Shown one piece after another: positions 1 to 10,887 of a DNA stretch of 64,000 nucleotides. How positions within the stretch are numbered: the stretch's first letter is position 1; every line of letters starts with the position of its first letter. This DNA is from Nymphalis io (lineage: Eukaryota; Arthropoda; Insecta; Lepidoptera; Nymphalidae), in contig NC_065911.1 of NCBI RefSeq assembly GCF_905147045.1, positions 4,340,001-4,404,000 of the forward strand. Reading direction: 5' to 3'. The notes beneath the pieces are model-generated. The model had not been told where the DNA came from, searched no databases, and saw only the letters and a list, made by a program, of their open reading frames with translations. Position numbers and translations under genes: made by a program.

Positions 1-2463
1 ACCGACACACCGGGAAGACTCGCCTAGGCTACGCAGCATTTCGGTGAGTTGTTCCAGCGACTCTGCTATGATGACGATATCGTCGGCAAATCGAAGGTGT
101 GAGATGTACTCGCCGTTTACATTGACTCCATACCTAGTCCAATCCAGCGTTTTGAAAACGTCTTCCAACGCGTTGGTGAACAGTTTCGGGGATATTACAT
201 CCCCCTGTCTCACCCCTCTGCGCAGTTGGATCGCCTTCGTCTTACAGTCCTGGATGTGGACAGTCATTGTAGCGGCGTTGTACAGACATCTCAGTACCTC
301 GATATATCTCCAATCGATATGACATCTCTGCAATGAGTCGAGCACTGCCCAGGTTTCGATGGAGTCGAAGGCTTTCTCGTAGTCCACAAATGCCATACAC
401 AGCGGCTGATTGTACTCTTCGGTCTTCTGCACAATCTGCCGAACAGTATGGATGTGGTCCACGGTGCTGTAGCCTGATCGAAAGCCGGCTTGCTCTGGGG
501 GCTGGAACTCGTCAAGTCGTCTGGCGAGACGGTTCGTGACGACTCTTGAGAACAGCTTATACACGTGACTCAGGAGGGAGATTGGTCTGTAGTTTTTCAA
601 GAGGGTTTTATCACCTTTCTTGAAAAACAGTACCACCTCACTCCCGCTCCACGTTTCCGGGGTCTTGCCATGTTGGATGACGGAATTAAAGAGGCTTGCT
701 AGCTCTTTCAGGACCGGAGTCCCGCCTGCCTTAAGCAACTCTGTTGTGATTCCGTCATCTCCCGGAGCTTTGTTGTTTTTAAGCTGTTCTAGAGCCGCCC
801 TAATCTCTCCTTGGTCAACGACCGGGAGCTTCTCGGAGTAATGGCGCATAAGAGGGGCGCGCTGGTCATCAATACTGATTCCCACGGGTTTATCCGATCT
901 TGAAGAGAACAACTGCCCATAAAACCTCTCTACTTCTCCGATAATCTCAGGCCTAGAGGTAACGACCCCACCATTTTCAGTTTTAAGTTTTGTCAGACGC
1001 GGCCTCCCAAACTTGCGAGCGAACACTTTCGATCCCCGATTTTGCTCAATCGCAGCCTTGATGGCACGGGTATTGGAGCGTCGGAGATCGCGTCGCGTCA
1101 GCGTTTTTATTGTTCGGTTTAAGGCCTTATCTGACAAAAACGATGGTAGTTCTCGTCGTTTTCTCATGAGCTCGAGTGTCTCAGCAGAGAGTTTTGGTGC
1201 GTTGTCTCTTCTCTGTGGCGGAAAACACTTGCGGGATGTGTTTTGCAGTATTTTGACCAGCGTGTCGGTTCTCTCATCAATGCTGCTTATGGTTTCCAAC
1301 GCGGTGAATTGATTTTGAAGTTCCATTTGGAACTTTTCGGAGCCTTGAGCAGCTTGGAGCATGGTAGGTCGGAGAGTAGACCTCATCATTCTCGATCTTT
1401 CGGCTTTTAAGTTGATATTTAGAGTGCCTCGAACCAAGCGGTGATCACTTCCGGTATTAAACTTGTTGATCACTGAAACATCTCTAAATATGTGCCTTTT
1501 ATTCGAAATGATAAAGTCTATCTCGTTTCTTGTCACGTTATCGGGGCTTCGCCAGGTCCACCTCCTCTGAGGCTTTTTTTGAAAGAAAGAATTCATCAAA
1601 AAAAGCCCCTGCGCTTCGAGAAAGTTTACCAGCATTTGCCCCCTGTTTTCTGCAGCCCAAGCCGTAAGGTCCGACTTTCGATTCACCGCTATCTTGTACT
1701 CCCACTTTAGCATTAAAGTCTCCCATAACAACATTGTAGTGGGCCCTCGAGGTGTCGTTGAGGGCCTTTGCGATGTCCTCGTACATCGCTTCGACCACAT
1801 CATCAGAGTATGTCGAAGTTGGCGCATATACCTGTACAACCTTCAGGGAGTACCTGTCGGAAAGTTTTAGGACAAGGTACGCTACCCGGTTCGACACACT
1901 ACTGATTTCCACAATGCTGCTAATGAGATCCTTTTTGACTAGAAAACCGACACCACCCTGGGAGAGGTTATCACCTTCGCGGAAGTAGAGTAAGTTACCG
2001 GACTCTAGAGTTATCGTGTCCTCCCCCTGTCTTCGGACTTCAGATAACCCCAGTATATGCCAGTTTATATGACTTAACTCTACTTCTAATTCGGCGAGGT
2101 GATGGTCCAGCCTCATCGAGCGTCCATTATACGTTGCCATTTTCAGTCGTTTTATACGGTAGCCTGCCGTGAACCGGTGATTCTTAGCACCCCCTGCCCT
2201 GCCGATACCGCGACCGCTACCTTGGTCGGGCCTAGCGGGCTTGCCGGTAACTGGGGGCCTTTTTTTGGGCGCATCTGCCATTAAGGGAGGGGTTTGCCCA
2301 TACTCGCCGCGCTGGGCAGGCGTGTTGGCGAGCGCAGTAGGGGGTAAGATGTTTATGGGAGGGGGGACGCTGCTGCCCATCCCCCCTTTTCCTCGTCCCT
2401 CAGTCGCCTCTTACGACACCCACGGGATGAGATTGGGGGAGTACTATTCTAAGCCGGTACTCC
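1..2463 (-). mobile_element. L1: RTE-clade LINE, 3' end beyond the window
   Basis: Minus-strand endonuclease-reverse transcriptase of the RTE type. The endonuclease part lies at 2380-1538, with LSEVRRQGEDT, VVMGDFNAKVG and, further on, SDHRLVRG. The RT part follows with KNYRPISLLSHVYKLFSR, EQAGFRSGYSTVDHIH and FADD at 79-90. At least two frameshifts break it, near 1630 and near 730. The 5' end at about 2460 carries the short GC-rich leader seen in these elements and abuts duplicated unit A exactly. The element runs off the left edge, so its 3' tail and target duplication cannot be seen. Confidence 0.9.
1538..2380 (-). CDS. L1 endonuclease domain ORF (broken)
   Basis: 280 codons: a Pro/Arg-rich leader, then the apurinic-type endonuclease with ATYNGRSM, SEVRRQGED, QVYAPTSTYSDD and MGDFNAKVG. 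The frame is lost near 1630 just before the conserved NSFF segment, so the last 30 or so residues are out of frame. Retrotransposon ORFs of this kind are often mislabelled craniofacial development protein 2. Confidence 0.85.
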   Translation of the reverse strand: MGSSVPPPINILPPTALANTPAQRGEYGQTPPLMADAPKKRPPVTGKPARPDQGSGRGIGRAGGAKNHRFTAGYRIKRLKMATYNGRSMRLDHHLAELEVELSHINWHILGLSEVRRQGEDTITLESGNLLYFREGDNLSQGGVGFLVKKDLISSIVEISSVSNRVAYLVLKLSDRYSLKVVQVYAPTSTYSDDVVEAMYEDIAKALNDTSRAHYNVVMGDFNAKVGVQDSGESKVGPYGLGCRKQGANAGKLSRSAGAFFDEFFLSKKASEEVDLAKPR

Positions 2464-2489
2464 ACGGTTACATTACAATTACCTTAATT

Positions 2490-2504
2490 TTTATTTATTT
2501 TATT
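2490..2504 (-). promoter_or_regulatory. poly(A) signals for unit A
   Basis: Three overlapping AATAAA hexamers on the minus strand at the same distance from the stop as in unit B. Confidence 0.4.
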
Positions 2505-2577
2505 TTTTCACAAACAAGCATAACTAGCGCCACTGCAAAGCAATCTTCAGTTCCGGATGTAACCGGTTTCTATCTGT

Positions 2578-2657
2578 TTACCAGAGGCCGGATGATTTCC
2601 CGCCCGGAGGGTTTCGGACACGCACTGATGTTTTCGTGTCCAAACCTTCAAGTTCCT
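2578..2657 (-). CDS. duplicate exon 14 (unit A, C-terminus)
   Basis: 80 bp, identical to the unit B terminal exon, ending at TAA (2578-2580). AATAAA hexamers follow at 2490-2504. The RTE element L1 begins about 115 bases downstream. Confidence 0.75.
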
Positions 2658-3365
2658 CTGTGAAATTGAAATTAATATCGAGTTATTTATTACAGAGAGT
2701 AGATCTTTAATAAAAACAAACTTAGCTTTATTTGCTTAAGCAAAATAAAAATTGGTTTCTTTTATAACAATTACAGAATACTTTCTATTAATCTCTAATC
2801 GTCTTTCTCATAACAGATTATAAAACAATAAAGCTATCTTTTTCTGCGCCAGAACTACACACTCATCAATTATTTTCGACAAACAGTAATTTGTATCATT
2901 ATGTCCAGCTTTATAACGGTGTATTTACAGGCGCAATACGGTGTAATATACTTCTTACAGTGCACGTGTCTATGTGTCAAGGTGAGCATTAATATGATAG
3001 CAAAGCATTATGTGTGTTAAATATAAAAAATTTAGAAAATACTACTTATGATACTTGACAATATCAGCACAGAGTAATAATGATAGATAAGATAATGTCT
3101 ATTATCTTAAAAAAAAATCTTCTACACATCCGGCTCGAAGGACCAAGTTTTCTTTTTTGATGTAATTGAACAATAATTTTGAAAGAAAAGTAATAGAAGG
3201 AAGTTTAAAATATTTTAAGTTCGATCGTAGAACTTTTTATAACTGATTCCAGACATCAAATAATTAAGTATTAACAGTTAAGTATTTGTTGTATTGCTCA
3301 TCACAATTCTTCATCATTAAAAATGCAAGATTAATCTACTGTTCTAAAATATAAGAGTTACTCAC

Positions 3366-3488
3366 TGCTGATAGAGAAGGTGGAGTTTTGCAAGTCTCGC
3401 TGTCCAGGCTCTCGCATCTTTCGTCCGGTGGGAGTGCTGCAGCCGGACACCGACAGACCCTCCATTTGATTGTTGGATATGCTCAGTT
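3366..3488 (-). CDS. duplicate exon 13 (unit A)
   Basis: 123 bp; one replacement, SNNQMEG for SNKQMEG. The same GTGAGT donor and the same read-through TAA at 3358-3360 as in unit B. Confidence 0.75.
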
Positions 3489-3828
3489 CTATAAAGTATG
3501 AAAGAGTAAATAGTAAATATTTCAACTACGGAATTTTTAAAGTTTAGCTGAAAAGGAATAAAAGAGAAATTAAATTTTAAATTAGTGTTTAATTGAATCT
3601 TTTATATAAATGTTATCGCTGGATATATTTTGGTTGTAACAAGGTCAATACGTGTCATAAAATGAAGATAAAGTATTAAGATAATCGAATATAATAATCT
3701 GTAGGACTGTTCATACAACATATCAAGTATAAAACCAAATTATGGCTTAAATATGGTTCATTGTAAATCTAAAAATCAAACGGATCAGGTTTAATCAACG
3801 CTTATGTTTAAGTGATGGGTGAGCTCAC

Positions 3829-3969
3829 CGGTGGGGGTCCCGTTGGTGTAGGCGGGCGAGGCCCTCGGGGATTCCCGGCCCCCGTCCGACACGTCGCTCG
3901 CCTGCTGCTCGTTACGCGCGCCGTACACCGTCGGAGAGTCCGGCGGAGTGTTCAGGAACTTTCCGAATC
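3829..3969 (-). CDS. duplicate exon 12 (unit A)
   Basis: 141 bp, identical to unit B. Encodes the Ser/Pro-rich tail segment with TPPDSPTVYG. Confidence 0.78.
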
Positions 3970-4154
3970 CTGAGATAACGAAACATACCCTACATTTTAT
4001 TTCAAACTATTTTCCGAATCAAAATTATATTACACTTTATCGTTTACAAGTGATAAAATGACATGAAGCAAGTTTGAGCCCCAGGGGCTATTTCTTATAC
4101 CTAACTCCTGTCCTCAAACTCGAGGGCGAAAACTAATAATGAATATTTTGTTAC

Positions 4155-4239
4155 CTTCGACGACTCGTAGTTCGCCGTCATCGAGACAAACGCGACCATT
4201 GACGATAACGTATTGGGGACTACCAATTACGTGCTGACC
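4155..4239 (-). CDS. duplicate exon 11 (unit A)
   Basis: 85 bp, identical to unit B over the exon and its immediate splice sites. Confidence 0.8.
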
Positions 4240-4756
4240 CTGAAAAGATAGATTTTTCCAGTTATGGCAGTATGTCAGGAATATTCAATATCATAACACA
4301 AAAGTAATGTTATTGTAATAACAATATTATATATAACATGACTGTTTCGGGATGCCATGCTACGTTTAACGCCATAGATTTGATAGCTTTTTCCAACAAC
4401 AATAGGAGTACAGATAAATAAATAACTTTCGACATTTCAATTAACCTGATGTTTTTTGGTCGAGATCTTAAATTATAATCTAGATAGGTTATATTATACA
4501 TATTTCTCATGGATTAGTGATAAAATAGTTTTAAATGTCGGCGAAATTGCTATCGAAACTTTGGAAGTAAAATTAAGGTGGTGTTAGTGAAGTGAAATAG
4601 TGATTGGATTATAAATAAAAGTGTTTTAATCAAGTACTATTAGCTAGGAGCAAATCCCAAGGAAAATGTAATTCTAGGGCTCATCTCTACTCCTTATTCG
4701 ATTGAATTGTATAAGGGGTATTACAGATTTGATCAAATTTGGAGGCTTGGGGCTTA

Positions 4757-4860
4757 CTCCAACCCGCATTGGAGCAGCGTAGTGGAATAAGCTCCAAACC
4801 TTCTCCTCAAAAGGGAGAGGAGGCCTCAGCCCAGCAGTGGGACATTAACATGCTGGTACT
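4757..4860 (+). repeat. S2 SINE 3' end (unit A)
   Basis: Matches the 3' half of the S2 family (AACCCGCATTGGAGCAGCG to CCCAGCAGTGGGACATTAA). No tRNA-like head is present. It lies about 90 bases from the donor of exon 10 and is shared with unit B (21984-22084). Confidence 0.85.
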
Positions 4861-4951
4861 TTGATCAAATCTACTAATCGAATGGTTCGTACGTTACAAA
4901 TATACGTACATTAATGACCATATGCAATAGGGGAGGGGGGGGGGTCAGTAC

Positions 4952-5139
4952 CACGAATATGTTGAAGTCGACGGCGTGGTGGTGCGTGTGCGCGGAGACG
5001 GTGCGCTCGTGGCGGGGGTCCCACAGCTCCAGGTCAGCGTCGGCACCCGCGGCCACGCGGTCCTTGCGCGGCCACAGGTGGAACACGCGCGCCGCCGCCG
5101 CGCTGCTCACCGACACGAAGCGGCACGGGTCCATGGCGC
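4952..5139 (-). CDS. duplicate exon 10 (unit A)
   Basis: 188 bp and the most altered exon: RKDRVAAG for RKGRVAAG, ADLELWDP for ADLALWDP, PRHERT for PRRERT and NIFV for NIFE at the exon end. The conserved Gly and Glu are lost only in this copy. Confidence 0.8.
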
Positions 5140-5162
5140 CTGCGCGTACACGCGGTGAGTCG

Positions 5163-5306
5163 ACCACACCGCGCATGGACTTGGCGATGTAAGAAATAAT
5201 AACCATTCCTAACATTGCCGATGTGCCCCCGATCTTGGGAGCTGAGATATTTTGCCTTTTTTGCCTGTTACACTGGCTCACTCACGCTTCAAACCGGAAC
5301 GCAACA
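5163..5306 (+). repeat. degenerate S1 fragment (unit A)
   Basis: Diverged middle part of S1 (ACATTGCCGATGTGCCCCC, CTCACGCTTCAAACCGGAA). It starts about 20 bases upstream of exon 10's acceptor. Unit B keeps a longer version at 22388-22608. Confidence 0.65.
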
Positions 5307-5421
5307 ATTTCTGAACTGTCATAAAATTATTAATTATATTTCGTGATATATTATATTTCGATATTTCCCCGCAATAGTACCCGAGGAGTTTCATTTATTT
5401 GAACAGTCTAAACTCTAGAGA

Positions 5422-6976
5422 GTGCATTACACAATGAATTTTCGGGCAAGACGATTCGTGATTACCCTCGAAAACAATTTGCAAACATGGCTTAAAAGTG
5501 AAATGGGGCGGTAGTTTTTCAGAAGAGCTTTATCACCCTTCTTGAAAAACAGCACCACCACACTTCTGCTCCATGTCTTCAGTGTTATACCATTGTGGAG
5601 GACGGAATTAAAGATGTTAGCCATCTCTCTCAGAACTGGTGTGCCTCCTGCTTTGAGAAGCTCTGAGGTATTTCCGTCATCTCCTGAAGCCTTGTTGTTT
5701 CCAAGTTGCCCGAGAGCAATCCTAATCTCGCCCAAATCGATGTCGGGAAGATCGTCTGATAGATGGCGTGTTAGTCTGGCTCGTGGGTCATCCGCACTGT
5801 GGGACTTAGGTGGAGGTACTCGTGATGAGTATAAATCGCCATAGTACTTTTCGACTTCAGCTAGAATCTCTGGTTTTGAGGTGACGGTTGTGCCTTGTAT
5901 GGTTCTGTGTTTTGTCAGGTGACAACAGGAGGTATGTGACTTTGCAAGAACCTTTGAGCCCCTATTGAGTGCTATAGCATCTTCAATATTCCGGGAATTC
6001 GCTCGTCTTGTGTCACGCCTTATTAGTTTTTTAACCTTCCTGTTAAGTGCCTGACACTCAGATGGCGTCATGTTCTGCTGTTCTCGTCTCCTCGTCATCT
6101 CGTTCAGAGTTTCGCCTGAGAGCTTCGACTTACGTCCATTGCTCTTTTGTCGAAAGTAATTTTGGCCTACCTCGCGGATGACACGCACCAGACCATTGGT
6201 GGCGTCGTCAATACCCTGCCTGGTTTCCAACATGGCAAATCGGTTCTGTAGTTCCAGCTGGAAGCTTTCGCAACCAGCTTCGACCTGAGGCAGAGTTGGT
6301 CTAAGAGTCGACTTCATTAACCGCGATCGTTCTATTTTAGTGTTAATATTCAGGGTGCCTCTTACCAGGCGATGATCACTTCCAGTGTTTACCCTGTTGA
6401 TCACGGAGACATCCCTAAATATTTGGCGCTTATTGGATAAAATTAAGTCGATCTCATTCATCGCTATGTTATCAGGGCATCGCCAGGTCCACTTCCTTTG
6501 GGGCTTTTTCTGGAAAAATGAATTCATCAGAAATAATCGCTGAGCCTCGAGGAAGTTTACCAGCATTTGTCCCCGATGATTTCTGCGCCCATAGCCGAAT
6601 TTTCCTACCCTCGATTCACCATCTTCTTGTACTCCCACTTTGGCATTGAAGTCACCCATAACAATTGTGTAGAAGGTATTGGTACGAGACATAGCTTTCA
6701 CTATGTCTTCGTACATGGCTTCGACCTCTTCGTCAGTGTATGTAGACGTTGGGGCATACACTTGTATAACCTTCAAGGCATACCTCTCGGTTATCTTTAA
6801 GACAAGGTATGCCACCCTCACCGACACACTGCCAACCTCCACGACATTGCATCTGAGTGACTTGTGGATCAAAAAGCCGACGCCACCTTGGGATGCTTGG
6901 TGTCCTTCTCGGAAGTAGAGTAAGTGACCGGCATCTAGTGTCATCGTGTCCTCGCCCTGTCTTCGGATTTCTGATA
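5422..6976 (-). mobile_element. L2: RTE fragment, truncated at both ends
   Basis: Minus-strand RTE with one open frame at 6944-5427 (505 codons): endonuclease motifs QVYAPTSTYTDEEV, VMGDFNAKVGVQ and SDHRLVRGTLN, then RT up to KNYRPISLLSHVCKLFSR. It stops shortly after the first RT blocks, so palm and FADD are missing. The 5' end is cut inside the endonuclease. LINEs are usually cut at the 5' end only, so the missing 3' part points to later deletion or recombination. Unit B has different sequence here (22750-23540). Confidence 0.88.
5427..6944 (-). CDS. L2 endonuclease/RT ORF (partial)
   Basis: 505 codons without a stop. It covers most of the endonuclease and the connector to RT, ending NRLARKFIV shortly after the LLKNYRPISLLSHV block. 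There is no catalytic FADD. Not a host gene. Confidence 0.8.
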   Translation of the reverse strand: MTLDAGHLLYFREGHQASQGGVGFLIHKSLRCNVVEVGSVSVRVAYLVLKITERYALKVIQVYAPTSTYTDEEVEAMYEDIVKAMSRTNTFYTIVMGDFNAKVGVQEDGESRVGKFGYGRRNHRGQMLVNFLEAQRLFLMNSFFQKKPQRKWTWRCPDNIAMNEIDLILSNKRQIFRDVSVINRVNTGSDHRLVRGTLNINTKIERSRLMKSTLRPTLPQVEAGCESFQLELQNRFAMLETRQGIDDATNGLVRVIREVGQNYFRQKSNGRKSKLSGETLNEMTRRREQQNMTPSECQALNRKVKKLIRRDTRRANSRNIEDAIALNRGSKVLAKSHTSCCHLTKHRTIQGTTVTSKPEILAEVEKYYGDLYSSRVPPPKSHSADDPRARLTRHLSDDLPDIDLGEIRIALGQLGNNKASGDDGNTSELLKAGGTPVLREMANIFNSVLHNGITLKTWSRSVVVLFFKKGDKALLKNYRPISLLSHVCKLFSRVITNRLARKFIV

Positions 6977-7574
6977 GATATTATTATTATTATAATAGAT
7001 CTAAGGGTAAAAGTTGAAATACTTAGAAGTAACCACGACATGCAAAAATGACACTAAGCATCTAAAATAATAATGAAAGAAACCAGTGACAGATTTTTGA
7101 CAATCAAAACGCTTCTATATTGAAATATATTAATACATATTATCTCTATGGCAGCTATATGTCTGTTCGTAACTGTTAATTGTTAATGGCTGTGTGTGTC
7201 CGGAACGAAGCTGAACGCCTGAATTTTTTTATAATAACGATGTTAATCCCCTGAAAACAGGGGTCTGGAACAGCATTCTTGAATTTCCGGAGTCCGAAAA
7301 AGCAAGAATGCTGTATAAACTTCTTATAATAGGATTAAACCGCATAAACTCGATTATAATTCTGTATTTTTAAGCTCCTACAGGAGCCATGATCACTATG
7401 TGCCCAAACTCCTTAAAAATTTAGATTAACTGTTGATTGTATTTGTGCCAAATGGGAGTTTTCTGAGACCTTTAACAAATTACATAAAAGTGAATTCGAG
7501 TGAACCGAGCACGTCTTTTACGATTTATTTTTTGTGAATGTTTGTATCAGAGCTTATAAGGTATGACGCTAGAA

Positions 7575-7742
7575 AAATGCGTTACGCGTTTCCCCCACGG
7601 GAACAGTGGGGTTTATGTGGGGCTCGCTGGTGTCCTAGGCGCCGAGTGCGCCCCGAACATCGGAACATCCACTAAAAAAGCAGCGGTAGCCTTTCCGTCT
7701 TAACGAGGAGCGCCACGGGATCGCTTGCGCATGCTACCGTGA
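7575..7742 (+). repeat. S5 repeat (unit A)
   Basis: About 150 bp, from GTTACGCGTTTCCCCCACGG to CGCATGCTACCGTGA, GC-rich against an AT-rich background. Its end lies about 16 bases from the donor of exon 9 in both units. Five copies occur in the window. I do not recognise the family. Confidence 0.75.
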
Positions 7743-7757
7743 CGAAACATATAATAC

Positions 7758-7906
7758 CTGTGTTAACCGCCTTCTGCCAGAGTATAGCCATACGATCTTC
7801 AACACCATTAACACCATTGGGTATCTTGATGAAGTTGCCTTTCCCGAGCTCCTTGTCCTTCTCGTGGAAAGTGCAGTTGTCGCTGGCTATTATTTGCAAA
7901 TCGTCA
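7758..7906 (-). CDS. duplicate exon 9 (unit A)
   Basis: 149 bp, keeps the ligand Asp in ASDNCTF. Reads GNFIKIPNG where unit B has GNFSKIPNG and vertebrate relatives have Thr. Confidence 0.8.
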
Positions 7907-8159
7907 CTGGAATATAAATATTAAAATATAATTATAATAATCGACGTGACATTATAAATTCGATATGGTTTTGTTATGTTTTATGTCTGTATACACTTTT
8001 GTAATATAATGTAGGTGGTGTAATATATTGAGTATGAGTATGTTGCGAGTGTATTTTTGTGTGGTGTAGTAAAATATGGTGTTGTGTATTGTCGTACTGT
8101 TTACACTGATATCAAATATCGGCTATAGCTTGGTGTGGTGAGGTGTAACGTGGTATGGT

Positions 8160-8236
8160 TGAATTTAGTGTATCGTGGTGTGTGGCGAGTAGTGTATCGT
8201 GGTGTGTGGCGAGTAGTGTATCGTGGTGTATTGCGG
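8160..8236 (+). repeat. short minisatellite, about 3 units (unit A)
   Basis: Three units of GTATCGTGGTGTGTGGCGAG type in intron 8, about 15 bases beyond the exon 8 donor. This is the unexpanded counterpart of 26188-26980. Confidence 0.9.
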
Positions 8237-8251
8237 TACACGTATACAGAC

Positions 8252-8357
8252 TGCGCGAGCGCGTCGACGATGGCGGTGGGCGTGTCCCGCGCGCGCAGCG
8301 GCGGCGACAGCACGTGCGCCGCCGCGTGGCGGAAGCACGCGTTGCCGTAGTGGGAGC
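8252..8357 (-). CDS. duplicate exon 8 (unit A)
   Basis: Same 106-bp length and the same weak GTCTGT donor as unit B. One replacement (ARDTPTAIV against ARDTPAAIV). Only three minisatellite units follow it, against about 35 in unit B. Confidence 0.78.
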
Positions 8358-8390
8358 CTGCGGTACGACACGTACATTATACTAACGCAC

Positions 8391-8580
8391 CTTTTTTATA
8401 GAATGGGAAGGCGGACGAGCATATGGGCCACCTGATGGTAAGTGGTCCCCGACGCCCATAGACATTGGCATTGTAAGAAATGTTAACCATCGCTAACATC
8501 ACCGATGCGCCCCCAACCTAGGGAACTAAGGTGTTATGTCCCCTGTGCCTGTAATTACACTGGCTCACTCGCCCTTCAAA
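8391..8580 (+). repeat. S1 repeat, 5' two-thirds (unit A)
   Basis: Starts TATAGAATGGGAAGGCGGAC and includes ATATGGGCCACCTGATGGTA; truncated after CGCCCTTCAAA. S1 is a short interspersed family, about 290 bp in full copies, with no tRNA-like head that I can see. Located 35 bases upstream of exon 8. Confidence 0.85.
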
Positions 8581-9232
8581 CAATACATATGTAGAGTTTG
8601 TTTACATAAAGTTCAACCCAGTCACCAGATTAACCGTATCTATTTTTATGACAATGCTTTCATTCTTTGAGGGGGTTTTCGTAACTTACTCCATAATATA
8701 CAACAAAAGAACCAAACTACCAATTAAATGAGTTAACGAAAATAGTTCAATTAGTTTCGACATTCGACAATCAGCCAAATACCAAGTATAAAATTAAGTT
8801 TTATAATTTAATGATAACATTTATATTTGAAATGAATCAAAACAATGAGTCGAATGATGAATGGAAAAATGATTCTTTCGGTATTTTTTTTATTACCGTG
8901 TTCTTGTTTATATGATAAAGAAACCTAAACAATTATATAACAAAATGATTGAATACAATTACGGATTTAGCTATAAATTAATATTGTTTAGGGGTGTGAT
9001 TAGTTAAACGATGCTGTTTTATTCTTTCAAATGTCAAATCAATGATGAGAAAAAGAGACAAATCACTGGGACTAAATATCCGCTATATAAGTAAGACCGC
9101 TAATGTGTCTAAGCTATTATAACAGATAAAAAATATCTACATACGATTTAAAACAAAAAAAAAGTTATTTTAAAAGCTAAGGACCCTTTTACTCCTTAAG
9201 ATTTTTTGATAATAACTTTGTGGTGTACATAC

Positions 9233-9359
9233 CATCACTACCAATGCTAGCGGCCAGGGTTTCACCGATCAACGGCTGCTTCTGCCGAGTCCTAGCGAGA
9301 CGGAGAGCTTGGACAGCGCTCTTTGACATCATATGTACTATGTAGAGCGGAGAGTTCAT
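9233..9359 (-). CDS. duplicate exon 7 (unit A)
   Basis: Keeps the ligand histidine in YIVHMMSK. The end reads AASIGSDG where unit B and the family have GTDG, so a conserved threonine is Ser here. Confidence 0.8.
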
Positions 9360-9509
9360 CTGAAAAATACAGAAAATTTAGATTTTGAGACATACGTTGT
9401 TTTGCTGACTGTAATATTTTATTGTGTTGTCTTTTGAATGATATACCTCCAAATAAAATTTGTTTCTAATATTTTTAGTAAACATCAATTTTTGCCTTAA
9501 TCTATAACA

Positions 9510-9686
9510 AAATTCCTTCACCACTGATGGTGAAGTAAAACATCGTGAACAAACCTGCATGTGTCTAATTTCATTGAAATAATGCCACATGTGTATTCTA
9601 CCAACCCGCATTGGAGCAGCGTGGTGAAATAAAAAAAGGGAGAGGAGGCCTTAGCCCAGCAGTGGGACATTAGCGGGCTGTTACCG
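9510..9686 (+). repeat. S2 SINE without head (unit A)
   Basis: Matches S2 from the CATCGTGA...AAACCTGCATGTG segment to CAGTGGGACATTAGCGGGCT, with an internal deletion. Shared with 29247-29428. Confidence 0.8.
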
Positions 9687-9711
9687 TTTTATACAACAAA
9701 TATAATGTACT

Positions 9712-9855
9712 GACTCAAAATAGTATGGCCTACTGCGCAGGAAATATTATAATGCGTACAAGTATGTATATGATAAACACAGACTCACTCTTTATTTCTT
9801 TACTCTCATAATCTGATGGGATGGCAGACTCGACAGGAATAGGAAGAGAGCACAA
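9712..9855 (-). repeat. S3 SINE tail (unit A)
   Basis: Reverse-complement match to the tail of S3 at 41860-41985 (CCCATCAGATTATGAGAGT, TCCTGCGCAGTAGGC). The tRNA-like head is absent. Shared with unit B. Confidence 0.65.
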
Positions 9856-9931
9856 GTGCGTGTTATAGCAGGTACACAGGTTTCTGTTCGAACCCTGATT
9901 GGTATTTGTATGTATATATTAATAGTTTTAC

Positions 9932-10078
9932 CTGGTTAGCGATGACACAAGCTCTGTTGACAGCCTCAGCCTCAACTTCCTCATCCCTGGAGAACGCATG
10001 ACCCTCGGGGCCGGTCACTCCCGCAGCCAGCAGCTTCTCAGTATTGCGAGCTATTATACTGCCGTTTTCAGCGTGAAT
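9932..10078 (-). CDS. duplicate exon 6 (unit A)
   Basis: 49 codons starting IHAENG. The family motif GPEGHALSR reads GPEGHAFSR here. Splice sites as in unit B. Confidence 0.8.
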
Positions 10079-10284
10079 CTGCAATTATGACGTCGATTTT
10101 TATACAGATTGTTTTAAACGCAATGTAATGATGATATTATGATAAAAGTTAAATGACTTTATGATTTAATAATGCATTCTAAGTTTATAAAATCACGTTA
10201 ATAAAATGCCCTATGAAAGATTTTCATGCGAATATATGGGCATTATACTCGTGTTATGTTAACTTAACTGTAGCCTTTTTTTTA

Positions 10285-10467
10285 GCACAGAAAAAACATG
10301 GTACACGTTTCCCCCACGGGTACAGTGGTGGGGGGGAGGATGTGGGGCTTGCCGGTGTCTAAAGCGCCGAGTGCGCCCCTAACATCAGAATACCTACTAA
10401 AAAACCAGCGGTACCCTTTCCGTCTTAACAAGGAGCGCCACGGGATCGCTTTCGCATGCTACCGTGA
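10285..10467 (+). repeat. S5 repeat, second copy (unit A)
   Basis: Same GTTTCCCCCACGGGTACAG start and CATGCTACCGTGA end as the copy at 7575-7742, somewhat diverged. Confidence 0.75.
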
Positions 10468-10756
10468 ACTATACAGCCTGTTCCAATCTGAGATCTGCTC
10501 AAGATAAACAAACATTGGATTTACGAATTTCATGCAATTTGCTCTTGATCAATATATTTAAATTAATTACTTCAATCCACCATTGAACCACTTATATCCA
10601 TTTTAAACTTCTATAGTTTCGATATCAACATCGAATTAACGAATGAATGATGAATGTCAAAGATTATTCTCGACCAAATATCGCGTAAATTTAATGTCAA
10701 AGTTGTTTTTTTTACTACTCTTGTGGTTGAAACAGACCATACAAATCTGATTATTC

Positions 10757-10830
10757 AAAACAATATATATATATTGTTGTTTCTAAATATATATATATAT
10801 ATACATAAATATATATATATATATATATAC

Positions 10831-10884
<54 letters not shown>
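10757..10884. repeat. (AT)n microsatellite
   Basis: A nearly continuous AT/TA tract of about 125 bp, interrupted by ATACATAAAT. Unit B has only a very short tract at the same place, so it expanded in unit A or contracted in unit B. Confidence 0.95.

Positions 10885-10887
<3 letters not shown>

Noticed and set aside
4874..5281. A 135-codon minus-strand ORF
   Set aside because: Only 4952-5139 is coding (duplicate exon 10); the rest is intron read-through and S1 repeat.
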